Source: Candidatus Thorarchaeota archaeon
GTDB taxonomy: Archaea > Asgardarchaeota > Thorarchaeia > Thorarchaeales > Thorarchaeaceae
Assembly (NCBI GenBank): GCA_011365025.1
Contig: RDOF01000009.1
Span: 1-64,000 of the forward strand
Length of the DNA stretch: 64,000 bases
Reading direction: 5' to 3'
In this document: in pieces, positions 44,785-53,821 of the stretch
How positions within the stretch are numbered: position 1 is the stretch's first letter
Layout: the number at the start of each line of letters is the position of its first letter
Translations under genes and position numbers: made by a program
Notes under the pieces: generated by a model
What the model was told of the DNA's origin: nothing
What the model saw: only the letters and a program-made list of their open reading frames with translations
Database searches by the model: none

Positions 44785-46070
44785 ATGAAGGCTCTTGTGC
44801 TTACAGCAGGAATGGGAAAACGTCTGAGGCCAATCACATCACGTAGATCCAAAGCTATGCTGATGATAGCGGGGCGACCTGTCCTCCAGTACATTATTGA
44901 TAGTCTGAAAGAGAACAACATTCGCGACATTGTAATGGTTGTTGGTCATGGGCGAGAAGAACTCATAGAATATTTTCAGATGGGCGGAGATCAAGGCGTA
45001 CGAATTCGGTATGTCATTCAGCACGAGCAAAAGGGTGTTGAACACGCTATTCTTTCGGCAAGTGATGAACTAGATGGCGAAGATGTATTCCTACTGGTGA
45101 ATGGCGATGTATTGGTTGAACCAGAGATGGTTGAACGAACCCTTTCTAACCATGAATCTATGAAGACCGACATCTCCATGCTGGTCACGCTTGTTTCCAA
45201 CCCAGAGCAATTCGGTACCGTTAAGATTGGCAGAAATGGCATAGTTGAGAAACTGGTTGAAAAGGGTGGACCGGAAAGATATGTGAGCAACTATGCTGTA
45301 GCAGGTGTTTCCGTCTTCAAATCGGATACCCTTCCACTCCTGATTAAAGAGGAGACAATGGAAAACACTGTTGAGAAGATGATTGCTGACGGACGAACTG
45401 TGACTGCTGCGGTGTGGGAAAAGGAGTGGGCTGAGTTTACGTGGCCTTGGGATGTCTTGAAAGCAAACAAAATCGTTATGGATAGAGAATTGCGAGGTAA
45501 GGGCAGCTTTATTGCTGAATCGGCTGAAATTCACAAGAACGTAGTTTTGGAAGGGGCTGTGTATATCGATGAAGGCTCGGTAATCAGACCCGGAACAACA
45601 ATTCGAGGTCCAGTCTATATTGGCAAGAATGTATACGTTGGCAATAATTCACTGATTCGAGACTACAGCAGCCTTTGTGAGGGCGTTCACATTGGTTACG
45701 CCGTTGAGATGAGAAATACAATGGTATTTGATAATGTAAATGTGGGCAGAATGACCTACGTTGCTGATTCAATTGTTGGGGCAAACTCATGTATAGAAGC
45801 TGGAGCGCAGATGTGGAACTGGCGACCGGGTGAGAAGAATCTATTCCTGAAGTTCGAAGATGAGAATGTTCAGATACCACTGGAGCTATTGTGGGTGACC
45901 GCGTTGTCATAGGAGTCAATGCATCGGTATTTCCAGGTACAAGGATTGGGGAAGGGAGCATAATCCAACCTGGTTGTGTTATCGACCAGGATATTCCTCC
46001 CGATAGCGACGTTTCAATTAAACAGAAGCTGTTGATAACCAAACGCAAAGGGGAGTCTGACTGCAGGTAG
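44785..46070 (+). pseudogene. Sugar-phosphate nucleotidyltransferase, frameshifted near the C-terminus
   Basis: The first ~370 residues form an NTP-transferase domain (LTAGMGKRLRPIT, NGDVLVEPEM) followed by a left-handed beta-helix (IRPGTTIRGPVYIGKNVYVGNNS). In frame 1 the protein stops at 45912 with an out-of-family end (LELLWVTALS). The -1 frame continues TGAIVGDRVVIGVNASVFPG... to TAG at 46070, exactly as the beta-helix should. One missing base at about 45878 repairs the gene to about 428 residues. It would make UDP- or dTDP-sugars (GlmU/RmlA-like). Start is ATG 44785; GTG 44776 is possible. Confidence 0.8.
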
Positions 46071-46132
46071 AATGTGATTTGGTTCAATATGGCAGCGCTT
46101 TCACATATCAAATTCTCGTCATAAATGGTCAT

Positions 46133-46140
46133 CTTTAAAA
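46133..46140 (+). promoter_or_regulatory. TATA box of the eS25 gene
   Basis: CTTTAAAA in GGTCATCTTTAAAAGTC, predicting transcription from about 46163 and a short leader ending in the AAAAAAGGAGAG ribosome-binding site at 46176-46187. Confidence 0.5.
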
Positions 46141-46189
46141 GTCAAACCCTAGACCTTCGCTTGACTCCACATCTGAAAAAAGGAGAGTA

Positions 46190-47191
46190 ATTACCATCAG
46201 TCGCAAGAAATGGGGCAAATCAGCAGTCAAGACTGAGAAGTTGATCAGAGATGCAATACTCAGGCCTGAAGTTGAGTCTGACATAGAGGACTACTTGAAG
46301 AAGTCAAGGTCCGTCACAAGCTATGAACTGGCAAATCGGTTTGGTATTAGGATGAGCGTAGCCCGTCAAATACTCCGAAAGAAGGAATCCGCGGGCCTTT
46401 TGGTTCCCTACGTGAAAGACGGCGGATTCGAAGCGTATACCTCTCCAAGTGAGCTCGGCCGGAAGGAAACGGAGCGCCCCGTATTGATAGCAGATGTGTT
46501 GGAAGAGATCTCCTCCTCTGTTCCCAAGGAAAGCCTATTCACCGATGAGATGGATGCTGCGCTTGAGGCGGCTGCGCGCATGGACGCGGTTGTTAAACCT
46601 GGCCGACTTGCTAGACAGCGAAGAGAAGCAGGCGTGAAGAAGGAACAGAAGAAGGAACGGCGTCCTGAAGTAGTTGTTCAACCTCTTGATGAGGAGGAAG
46701 AATCCATTGAGCCTGAGGATGAAATGATTGATGGTGAGCCAGCTCCGAGAAAGAAACCAGCTCTAAAGAAGAAGGTAGAAGAGAAGCCAAGGAAAGAACT
46801 CGCCACGAAGCCTAGCAAGAAGAAAGCTGATGAAAAGGCCAAGAAAGAGTCTGCTAAGAAGGAGTCTGCCAAGAAAGTACCAACGAAGAAAGATGAAGCG
46901 GAATCCAAGAAGACCACCACGAAAGCTAAGGACTCCACAGCTGAAGTGAAGCCAAAGAAGACCGCTGAGAAGAAGGCCGAGAAAACGCCCAAGAAGAAGA
47001 CTACAAAGAAGGCTGAGGAGAAGCCAAAGAAGACCACCACGAAAGCTAAGGACTCCACAGCTGAAGTGAAGCCAAAGAAGACCGCTGAGAAGAAGGCCGA
47101 GGAAACGCCCAAGAAGAAGACTACAAAGAAGGCTGAGGAGAAGCCAAAGAAGGCCACAAAAGCATCTTCGTCCAAGAAAAAAGGTAGCTAA
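46190..47191 (+). CDS. rps25e: Ribosomal protein eS25 with a long lysine-rich tail
   Basis: About 333 residues; eS25 is normally about 100. The first ~90 residues carry the eS25 winged-helix: KKWGKSAVKTEK, then SRSVTSYELANRFGIRMSVARQILRKKESAGLLVPY. No ATG, GTG or TTG exists upstream of the conserved KKWGK in this frame (the frame is open back to a stop at 46136), and the only standard start (TTG 46241) would delete it. ATT at 46190 or ATC at 46196 follows AAGGAGAG at 3 or 9 nt. The rest is a Lys/Ala/Thr-rich, probably disordered tail with duplicated units. Confidence 0.75.
   Translation: MTISRKKWGKSAVKTEKLIRDAILRPEVESDIEDYLKKSRSVTSYELANRFGIRMSVARQILRKKESAGLLVPYVKDGGFEAYTSPSELGRKETERPVLIADVLEEISSSVPKESLFTDEMDAALEAAARMDAVVKPGRLARQRREAGVKKEQKKERRPEVVVQPLDEEEESIEPEDEMIDGEPAPRKKPALKKKVEEKPRKELATKPSKKKADEKAKKESAKKESAKKVPTKKDEAESKKTTTKAKDSTAEVKPKKTAEKKAEKTPKKKTTKKAEEKPKKTTTKAKDSTAEVKPKKTAEKKAEETPKKKTTKKAEEKPKKATKASSSKKKGS
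46907..47146 (+). repeat. Two tandem 120-bp coding repeats in the lysine-rich tail
   Basis: 46907-47026 and 47027-47146 are identical except one base (46982 A, 47102 G, giving Lys versus Glu). Each encodes 40 residues with KAKDSTAEVKPKKTAEKKAE. A further partial copy starts at 47147. The near identity points to recent duplication or active homogenisation. Confidence 0.9.
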
Positions 47192-47420
47192 GTCCTGCTT
47201 CTTGCAGTACCAGTATCAATTCCCAAATTTGGTTTCTAGATACATTCTCTAGTCGAAAGACTAACCAGTCCTACAGCTTCAAACACATTGCCTCCAAAAA
47301 CGCGTTGTTGTATTATCGAGGCAAAAGTAGTGAGCTTGACTGGGCAACTGATTGTATAATAAAGCCCAGTCAGATACCCTTCTACTCCTTCTGGAGGAAC
47401 ACAGTTGTAGTCATTCGTTT

Positions 47421-47981
47421 CTACTTCAAAGCTGCAATCTGCCGATCTATGTCCTCAAGCTGTGAATCAAGTTCAGCTTCTTTCGTCTTATAGTCATCCT
47501 CAGGTATATACCCGCGCATGTAGTCGAATCTGAGGTCTGTTAGTGATGCCTTCAGCCTATCTTTCTGCTGAAGCAGGAAATCAAGTTGGTCACTTCCTTC
47601 CTCCACGACCTCCGGAGCTGGAGCTGGTTCCACATCCAAGGTTTCTTCAACTACAGGTTCTGGAGTTGGCTGCGGAGACGGTTCTGGTTCTTCTGCTTCC
47701 TCAACCTCGGGCATCGGAATTGGCTGGGGTGTCGGTTCAGGAGTGGGTGCTGACGGTGCGCTCTTCTGAACTGATTCCATCTGTTCCATATTCTTTCTTA
47801 AGGTATCAATCTGGTTGGCAATCTCCGTGAAGCTTTCGTTGATTGTCTTGTTTATCTCTGTCTTCATCTTGGCGAGATTCTCAGCCAGCATGTCAGCCAG
47901 CTTTTTTGTTTCTGAAACCTTTATTGCGAAGGTCTCAATTTCCTTAAGCTTCCGAGTTAGTTCACTAATATCAAAGGCCAT
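47421..47981 (-). CDS. Coiled-coil protein with Pro/Glu linker, unknown
   Basis: 186 residues. Helical N-terminus (ISELTRKLKEIETFAIKVSE..., residues 1-70), a Pro/Glu-rich linker (PTPEPTPQPIPMPEVEEAEEPEPSPQPTP, shown here only by composition), and a C-terminal helical hairpin turning at RGYIPEDDYKTKEAEL, like the hairpins of 24451-25056. 78 nt behind the GTPase gene on the same strand, so possibly one operon. ATG start. The gap 47192-47420 holds no gene. Confidence 0.55.
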   Translation of the reverse strand: MAFDISELTRKLKEIETFAIKVSETKKLADMLAENLAKMKTEINKTINESFTEIANQIDTLRKNMEQMESVQKSAPSAPTPEPTPQPIPMPEVEEAEEPEPSPQPTPEPVVEETLDVEPAPAPEVVEEGSDQLDFLLQQKDRLKASLTDLRFDYMRGYIPEDDYKTKEAELDSQLEDIDRQIAALK

Positions 47982-48058
47982 TAATCGTCACCTTGGCTTA
48001 CCCATTATTAGGATAGAGCATTCTGTTGGTTTTTAGCCTTTGCCGTGATGACCTCAGA

Positions 48059-48910
48059 CTATGCGGCCTTGGGTTCAGCCTTTCCTTCCAGTATTGCCTT
48101 TCTGATGATTTGTATGAGACGGTCTCTGTACGAGATATCAATTGCGACGAGTTCGTAGGTTGGAATTCCAAGAATTTGACCCACTCTCTCGGGTGTCAAT
48201 GCCGTTGGAAGATCCTGCTTATTGGCAATGCCAATGACCTTGGCTTCTGGTACCTCTTCCTTGACAAGTGAGACAAGCTTCTTGCTTCTCAGAACATTCT
48301 CCAAGGTACTATCTGTTACTATTACGACTACTTGCGCATTTGCAATCATTTTTGCCCATAGGATGCTGAATCGCGACTGCCCAGCAAGATCCCAAAGAAC
48401 AATGTTTGCATTTTGTACTTCTTCAGGGAGTTTCTTGATGCTAACACCAATTGTAGGATCATGAACCAATGGCAGTGTTTCTCCTCTCAGAAGGTGCAAT
48501 GTTGTTGTTTTTCCAACTCCCGCGAATCCAAGAATGGCTACCTTTACCATGGTCACTGCAATCTCATCTACCTTCGCATCAAAACCATCCAGGGGTTGCT
48601 TGGCAATGGCGATGCTGGCGTAATCCTTCATGAAAATCTCAACGAGTTGGGTCATCTTTTCTTCCATTTGTGTGGAATCGTCTGCCTTGTCAGCCACAAA
48701 AACAAATGTGAACAAGTTTCTCTGTGCGTAAAACATCCGCGAAATTCCTACGTTCATATACTCCGTTTTTCCCTCAAGATTTGCACTTCTGAGAAACTGG
48801 GAGAGATTGACAAGGAATTCTATCAGGCTCCCCTTTGATTCGCTCTTTGCGTACTCCTTTGAGTACAACAAATCACCTTCTTGTCCAAGTATGAAGACGC
48901 TTCTAATCAC
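48059..48910 (-). CDS. Arf/Rag-like small GTPase with N-terminal longin-like domain
   Basis: About 283 residues. Residues 1-115 look like a longin/roadblock-type alpha-beta fold (VIRSVFILGQEGDLLYSKEY, then FTFVFVADKAD). The GTPase has P-loop GFAGVGKT (about 128-135), switch-I Thr in DPTIGVS, G3 WDLAGQ, and G4 NKQD. It lacks a C-terminal cysteine for prenylation. Small GTPases of this kind are an Asgard hallmark. Start is GTG 48910, which has GGAG 8 nt upstream; the GTG at 48919 is directly abutted by that element. It overlaps the upstream gene by 8 nt. Confidence 0.85.
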   Translation of the reverse strand: MIRSVFILGQEGDLLYSKEYAKSESKGSLIEFLVNLSQFLRSANLEGKTEYMNVGISRMFYAQRNLFTFVFVADKADDSTQMEEKMTQLVEIFMKDYASIAIAKQPLDGFDAKVDEIAVTMVKVAILGFAGVGKTTTLHLLRGETLPLVHDPTIGVSIKKLPEEVQNANIVLWDLAGQSRFSILWAKMIANAQVVVIVTDSTLENVLRSKKLVSLVKEEVPEAKVIGIANKQDLPTALTPERVGQILGIPTYELVAIDISYRDRLIQIIRKAILEGKAEPKAA

Positions 48911-50057
48911 GTGACTCACTCCAAGTATCTATGAGAAGCTGCAGGTATCTAATCGCGGTCGCCTGAGTAATCTTCTTCTCTTCCATTTTTTGTGCCAGAA
49001 TTGGAAGCACATACTTCGGCATAAAGACCTCCATCACAGGATTTGTGACAAGGCCCCAGACTCCCGAAACCTCAAATCGCGCAACAATCTGATTCTCCTC
49101 AAGTGCCCACAATGAAGATTGAATGACACTCTCCGGAAACGATATGCGCTCTGATATTTCCTTGATTGAGAGGGGCTGGTTTCTTAATGCCTGCAAGACA
49201 GCATAATGGATGCTATTTGAAAGTAGCTTCGATATCTTCTCTCTATCTTCCAGAAGCGGCGAGTTAGGGTCTTCCACAGGAATTGTCGGATTATACCCCT
49301 TTGCAGGCGGATCCGGAGAAAAGAAAGAGCCCACATATTCTCTATAATTCTCCATTAGTGTGGGATATATTGTTTCAGCTCTCTTGTATGATACCACTGG
49401 AGGTGCTCTATATCCAAATACATCCTTAACCAGGTAGGCGGTTTCAGCCATTTTGCTTTGAGCTTCAACAACAACTAGTCCTGAATTCATGAGTGGCCCA
49501 ATTGCCTCTCGTATATCCACATTGTCACTTTGTACCTGATTCTTCAACCACATGGACAGCTTTGCGGTGCTCTCCACACCCTCTGCCTGCAGTTTCTCCA
49601 GCAACAATGCAGATGAAGGCGTCATGAAAATCTCTGCTGTCTTCTGCTCTTGGTTCGGGCGGGACAAGGAGCATTTCTTCTTCAGCACATCCCCCAAGTC
49701 AACTGAATCCGGATCTGCATTTACTAGCTCAAGAACAAACCTGCCCATTCCGGCCAATTCCGTTCGTATATCTTCAAAGACCTCATCGGTGCCTAGAACA
49801 AAGTTGGCAATCCATCCAGGGAAAGGCTCCATGGAAAATGATGCGATTCTCATTCCTTCCAGGTCTTCGGTGAATTTCAATTCCTCATGTTTCCCCTTCT
49901 GATGTTCATAATAGACAAGATTCAATATCTTCTCAGTGAGTGAAAGGGAATCGGGGTACCTCTCCTTGACAAGGAATCCATGAAAATCGTCCAGTTGGAC
50001 TACAAAGGCGGCTTCTGGCATTTGTTGCTCCCACTTCAGCTGTTGCAGTCTTCGCAT
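48903..50057 (-). CDS. Longin-like plus winged-helix protein upstream of the GTPase
   Basis: 384 residues. The first ~110 residues resemble a longin-type fold (AAFVVQLDDFHGFLVKERYP... MRIASFSMEP), a helical middle follows, and residues about 285-350 form a winged helix (SIKEISERISFPESVIQSSLWALEENQIVARF). The last 9 codons overlap the GTPase start. Tight overlap suggests the two act together, perhaps as a scaffold or regulator of the GTPase. Longin assignment is tentative; the winged helix is clearer. Confidence 0.55.
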   Translation of the reverse strand: MRRLQQLKWEQQMPEAAFVVQLDDFHGFLVKERYPDSLSLTEKILNLVYYEHQKGKHEELKFTEDLEGMRIASFSMEPFPGWIANFVLGTDEVFEDIRTELAGMGRFVLELVNADPDSVDLGDVLKKKCSLSRPNQEQKTAEIFMTPSSALLLEKLQAEGVESTAKLSMWLKNQVQSDNVDIREAIGPLMNSGLVVVEAQSKMAETAYLVKDVFGYRAPPVVSYKRAETIYPTLMENYREYVGSFFSPDPPAKGYNPTIPVEDPNSPLLEDREKISKLLSNSIHYAVLQALRNQPLSIKEISERISFPESVIQSSLWALEENQIVARFEVSGVWGLVTNPVMEVFMPKYVLPILAQKMEEKKITQATAIRYLQLLIDTWSESRD

Positions 50058-50201
50058 AAATGTTTGACCCTTGTGTAGTCAGAACGGTCTTTCAAGCCCA
50101 AATTGAATCGAGCGCCATTTGGGAATTCACAACTTTGCAAATGCCTCTCTCTTAGAAAGGATGAAAAGCGTAGCCTCTTTCAATCACCATAGTGGCTCCC
50201 A

Positions 50202-52470
50202 ATGGACCAAGACGAACCAATTGTCATTGTTCCGGTCTTCTCCACTAGAAGGCTTAACATAGCCGGTGGTCCACCTATGGAGCAGGCTGTGCCTCAAGAC
50301 TATGTTCTCGCATCCATGCTACTCAGGGCTCTTGAATCAAAGAATGGCAGGGAACTGGAGTTCTTCATCAAAACCTTTGTGCCCTTCCGTGTACATGCAT
50401 CAGGTAAAGAAAATAAGTACTTCCTAACCGAAACGCTTGGTCTGGGGCTTGGCGAAATTGATGTCTTGAAGGATATAGGTATCGATAAGCTCCTCACCAA
50501 AGTTAAAAGATCAAATCGAGCCGATCTCCGTCACGGGTTTTTGCCCAGCTCCAATTGCCAAACCCATCTCTGCGTTTTTTCACTGGCCTTTGAAAAGCAC
50601 AATCGACTTGTTCTCCCTAGTGCTTCCGGATGTAATTGATGTAGAGAATCTGAAGAGGAATGAGTCGAAAATAGTCCGGACTTCAATTGCGCTGATTGAC
50701 TACCTACCGAAACTCCAGAAGATACAGGATTTGATTCACGGACGAATTATCAAACTTCTTGAGTCGACAGAGATGGCCCTCTCGTCACAGAGGTCAAAAC
50801 TCGAAGAACGTGTTGACCACCTTCGAAGAGAAGTTGAGAATTTGGAATCCAGACTTGTCCAGCTCAAGAAATCTGATTCTGGAGATTCATCGCGCATCAG
50901 AGAGATTGAGGAGCAAAAAACCGCTAGAATTGTTGCTCTTAGCCGTGATGAAAATCGATTGAAGGGTCTTCTTTCTACTCATTTCGAATCGTCAAACGAG
51001 CTTCAAGAAAAGGAAGTGGTTGTAAGACAACGGCTTAGCACGCTTCGTGAATCTCTCTGCAGGGCTTCGGATTCTCTGGGGGCGTATATGGTTTCAGGTG
51101 GTGGCCTTGTGCAGGAAGTGACGTCCGCACTCCTGATGGTTCCTTTTCTTCTTGTAGGTTTCTCAAAAAGAGGAAAACTAAGCATAGATGTTTATCCCCC
51201 TTCATACTTGACGGAAACTCCGCAGAGTGTAAGCCGGCGTCGTGATTTTGTTGATGCATTCTCTGTCGTGTCTGACGAGGTTCTCCACATTGCTGACCTA
51301 CTGAGAGAAAGGGCAAATACTGATGTCAATCTGAGAAAGATGCTTCGCACGAGTTCTACAACTCATAATCTTCTCGCACACCCGCAAGGACGTACCTTTC
51401 TTCTTGAGGGAACGAAAGCCCTTGTTTCAGATGCTCTTGCTCGAGAGTCAGCTATTGATGAAGTCAAAGCTCTCCTATCAGGATTTCCAGAGAGTGAAAT
51501 TACCTCACTGCCGCGAACATTTCATTATGCTCCCACTTCTACAGCAGCGGAGGGGCTTTGCTCAGTTACATTTCATATTCACGATGAATCGGGAACTCCG
51601 GTGAGTAGGGCAGTTATTGAGTTGGGTGTACTAAGGCTTAGGTCTGACTCAAAAGGCATCGTTCGTACATCATTACCGCGAAGCCACTATGAGGCTCGAG
51701 TGGCTGCACCTGGCCTTCAACCGAAGAACCTGGAATTTACCCTTCGCACCCTAGATGACATTGTTGTGCCTGTTGTTCTGGTATCATTGTCGGACGAGGA
51801 GCGTCTTGATCAGGAGCTTGATGCGCTCTTGGAAAGAGCCAGTAGGATTGAGAAGATACGTGAGAAGCTAAGAGATGCCTTTGAAAAACAGGGTGATACT
51901 CTTCTAACAATTCCTGCCTACCGAGCTGGCTTGGAAGACCTCTTGGGTGAACTTGGGTATGAACCCGAATCATGGATTTCCGAGGCAAAGAAGAAAAAGG
52001 GCATGGTAAAGCGGCTATTGAAGAAGGATGACCGTTCAGACGGACTGAGAAGAGATATCCTTCAAACAGCGGAGGAGTCAAAACAATCCGGAGGCATAAT
52101 GTTGCTCTCTGAGTTGCTTGTTCGATTGGACAACCAAGGCTGGAACGTTAATTCCAAGGAAGTCGAGGTAATTCTATCTGAGATGTCTGAGGAGGGACTT
52201 CTCGAAGGAACTACAGCTCTTGATAGTGGTGCTCTTCTAGTGAAGTTTATTCCAGTTTCGCTTACAGATGACCCCCAACAAATCCTGAGTCTTGCGGCTG
52301 AGCGAGATGGTAAGATATCAATCGAAGATGCGGTCGTTGGCCTTAGCTGGACAGAAGAACGTGTTATGAACGCACTTGCCCTGCTTGTTGAAAAGGGGGT
52401 GGCCAAAATTCAGAAGAGCTACTCAAAGAGCACGCAGTACTGGTTCCCCGGCTTGAGGGGAAAGAAATAA
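50202..52470 (+). pseudogene. Large coiled-coil, beta-domain and winged-helix protein, frameshifted in an A-run
   Basis: Frame 1 (50202-50639) and frame 3 (to 52470) join cleanly if one A is removed from AAAA at 50505-50508: frame 1 reads KVKRSN and frame 3 reads KVKDQIEPISVTGFCP, and only the latter looks protein-like. The joined product is about 755 residues. Domain order: unknown alpha-beta N-terminus, long coiled coil (about 180-290), helical region, a carboxypeptidase-regulatory-like beta domain (DESGTPVSRAVIELGV, then KGIVRTSLP), a charged coil, and two tandem winged-helix units ending KYSKSTQYWFPGL-like. Divergent from the GTPase operon. Unrecognised as a whole. Confidence 0.65.
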
Positions 52471-52532
52471 GATGCACCTTCAATGACCTTCATACCAACT
52501 ACTTAGATAGAATCAAGAAAGGGGTCCGTGGT

Positions 52533-53315
52533 ATGAATCGACTTTCTCATATGGTATTCGCCTTCTCACTTTTTGTTGGTCTATATTCTGTAATCTACGC
52601 CTTCAGCGTCTGGGCGTCGCAAGCTGGCCAGCTTATGGAATTCTTTTACTACTACCTTGTTGGCGGTTTTGCAGTGATGATTTTCTCACTACCAATCCTA
52701 TACTACAAGGCACCAAACAAGGAAATGGCAAAGAGAACAACCAGCAACCGGAGTGCAGCCGGAGCTCTAGCCTTTGTGACGTTCTGCATTGGATCACTGG
52801 TAGGAATTATTGTCTATCAGTGGATCTCTGGTGTTCCCATCATTGGAAATCTTTCAATCTTCATCGGCGCATTCATTACAGTATCTGGCGCTCTCATGCC
52901 GGATTGGGATATTCCTTTTCTGGGGATTTCTCGGCACCGGAATGTCATCTTTCACTCTGTCATCTTGCCCCTGCTTGTCGTTCTGATGACACTTGTGAAT
53001 GTCGCCATTAGTATTGTGTCAACCCTTTCGCTGGCTATCGGTGCATATGTGGAGTACTATGTTACCGCGCTCTTCCTGATAGGCTATTCCTCTCATCTCT
53101 ATTTGGACATCTTTCCAAGCGATGCTAATCCCCTAGAGATTATTTGGCGTGCCGTAGATGTTGATTCAAAGGCACCAACAGGACTGAAACCCCTCGGTCC
53201 AATAAAGATCTCGCAAAAGAACGCGAGAAACTGGCTAGTCGGAAATGCAACATTACTGGTGATGATGGCGCTTGCCCTGCTTGGGCTGTATTTCTATAAC
53301 CTATTCCTTCCCTGA
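52533..53315 (+). CDS. YdjM/DUF457-like membrane metal-dependent hydrolase
   Basis: 260 residues with six or so membrane helices. The family signature is present: MPDWDIPF, then SRHRNVIFHS, and SSHLYLDIFP near residue 190, which supply Asp and His metal ligands. The substrate is unknown. ATG start. Confidence 0.7.
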   Translation: MNRLSHMVFAFSLFVGLYSVIYAFSVWASQAGQLMEFFYYYLVGGFAVMIFSLPILYYKAPNKEMAKRTTSNRSAAGALAFVTFCIGSLVGIIVYQWISGVPIIGNLSIFIGAFITVSGALMPDWDIPFLGISRHRNVIFHSVILPLLVVLMTLVNVAISIVSTLSLAIGAYVEYYVTALFLIGYSSHLYLDIFPSDANPLEIIWRAVDVDSKAPTGLKPLGPIKISQKNARNWLVGNATLLVMMALALLGLYFYNLFLP

Positions 53316-53350
53316 ATGTGAGTAATTACCTAGGAGGTGACAGGAGGCTT

Positions 53351-53681
53351 CTAATCCTCCCAGTCATCTTCCCAATCGCTCTCGTCATCCTCGTCAAAGT
53401 CTTCATCGAAGTCCTCATCTTCGTCCTCGAGGGCATCTCTTTCAGGTGGGAGGCTCTTCTCATCAAGGTCCTCTTCGTCATCATCCTCGAAGAGGAATGT
53501 ATCCGGATCAATTTCGTCTTTGCCGCCGGAATCGGACGTTCTTTTTACTCTCTTCTTTAGATGTCCTGCCATGCACAGAATGTCCACAGGATCAAAGTGT
53601 TCACATTCTGGACAGCACTCCCCCTTATGGGTACAGGTATAGAATGCCCCGCACAATTTGCAGCACTTTAACTCGGACACA
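53351..53681 (-). CDS. Cysteine-rich zinc-binding protein with very acidic tail
   Basis: About 110 residues. Cys-rich N-terminal half with CCKLC, CTHKGECCPEC and C-M-A-G-H groups likely binds two zincs; the second half is almost only Asp/Glu. Start is inferred at GTG 53681, because a TATA box CTTTTTTATTG (about 53708-53718, minus strand) predicts transcription from about 53685. The longer upstream frame overlaps the GluRS gene. Divergent from gltX. Confidence 0.6.
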
Positions 53682-53821
53682 GTCTTGCACCGGACTACTT
53701 TGAGTTTCAATAAAAAAGCGCAATTATCCCAAATAAGGATGTCTCTAAGAAATATAGTCTTATCTTTGGCGCCTTTCTGGTGGTTAATGTTAAATGAACT
53801 AGCAATGCTAGGCAGTCTGAG

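Noticed and set aside
46678..47175. Long minus-strand frame rich in Phe, Val and Ser
   Set aside because: Antisense of the lysine-rich eS25 tail; the low-complexity repeat keeps it open by chance.
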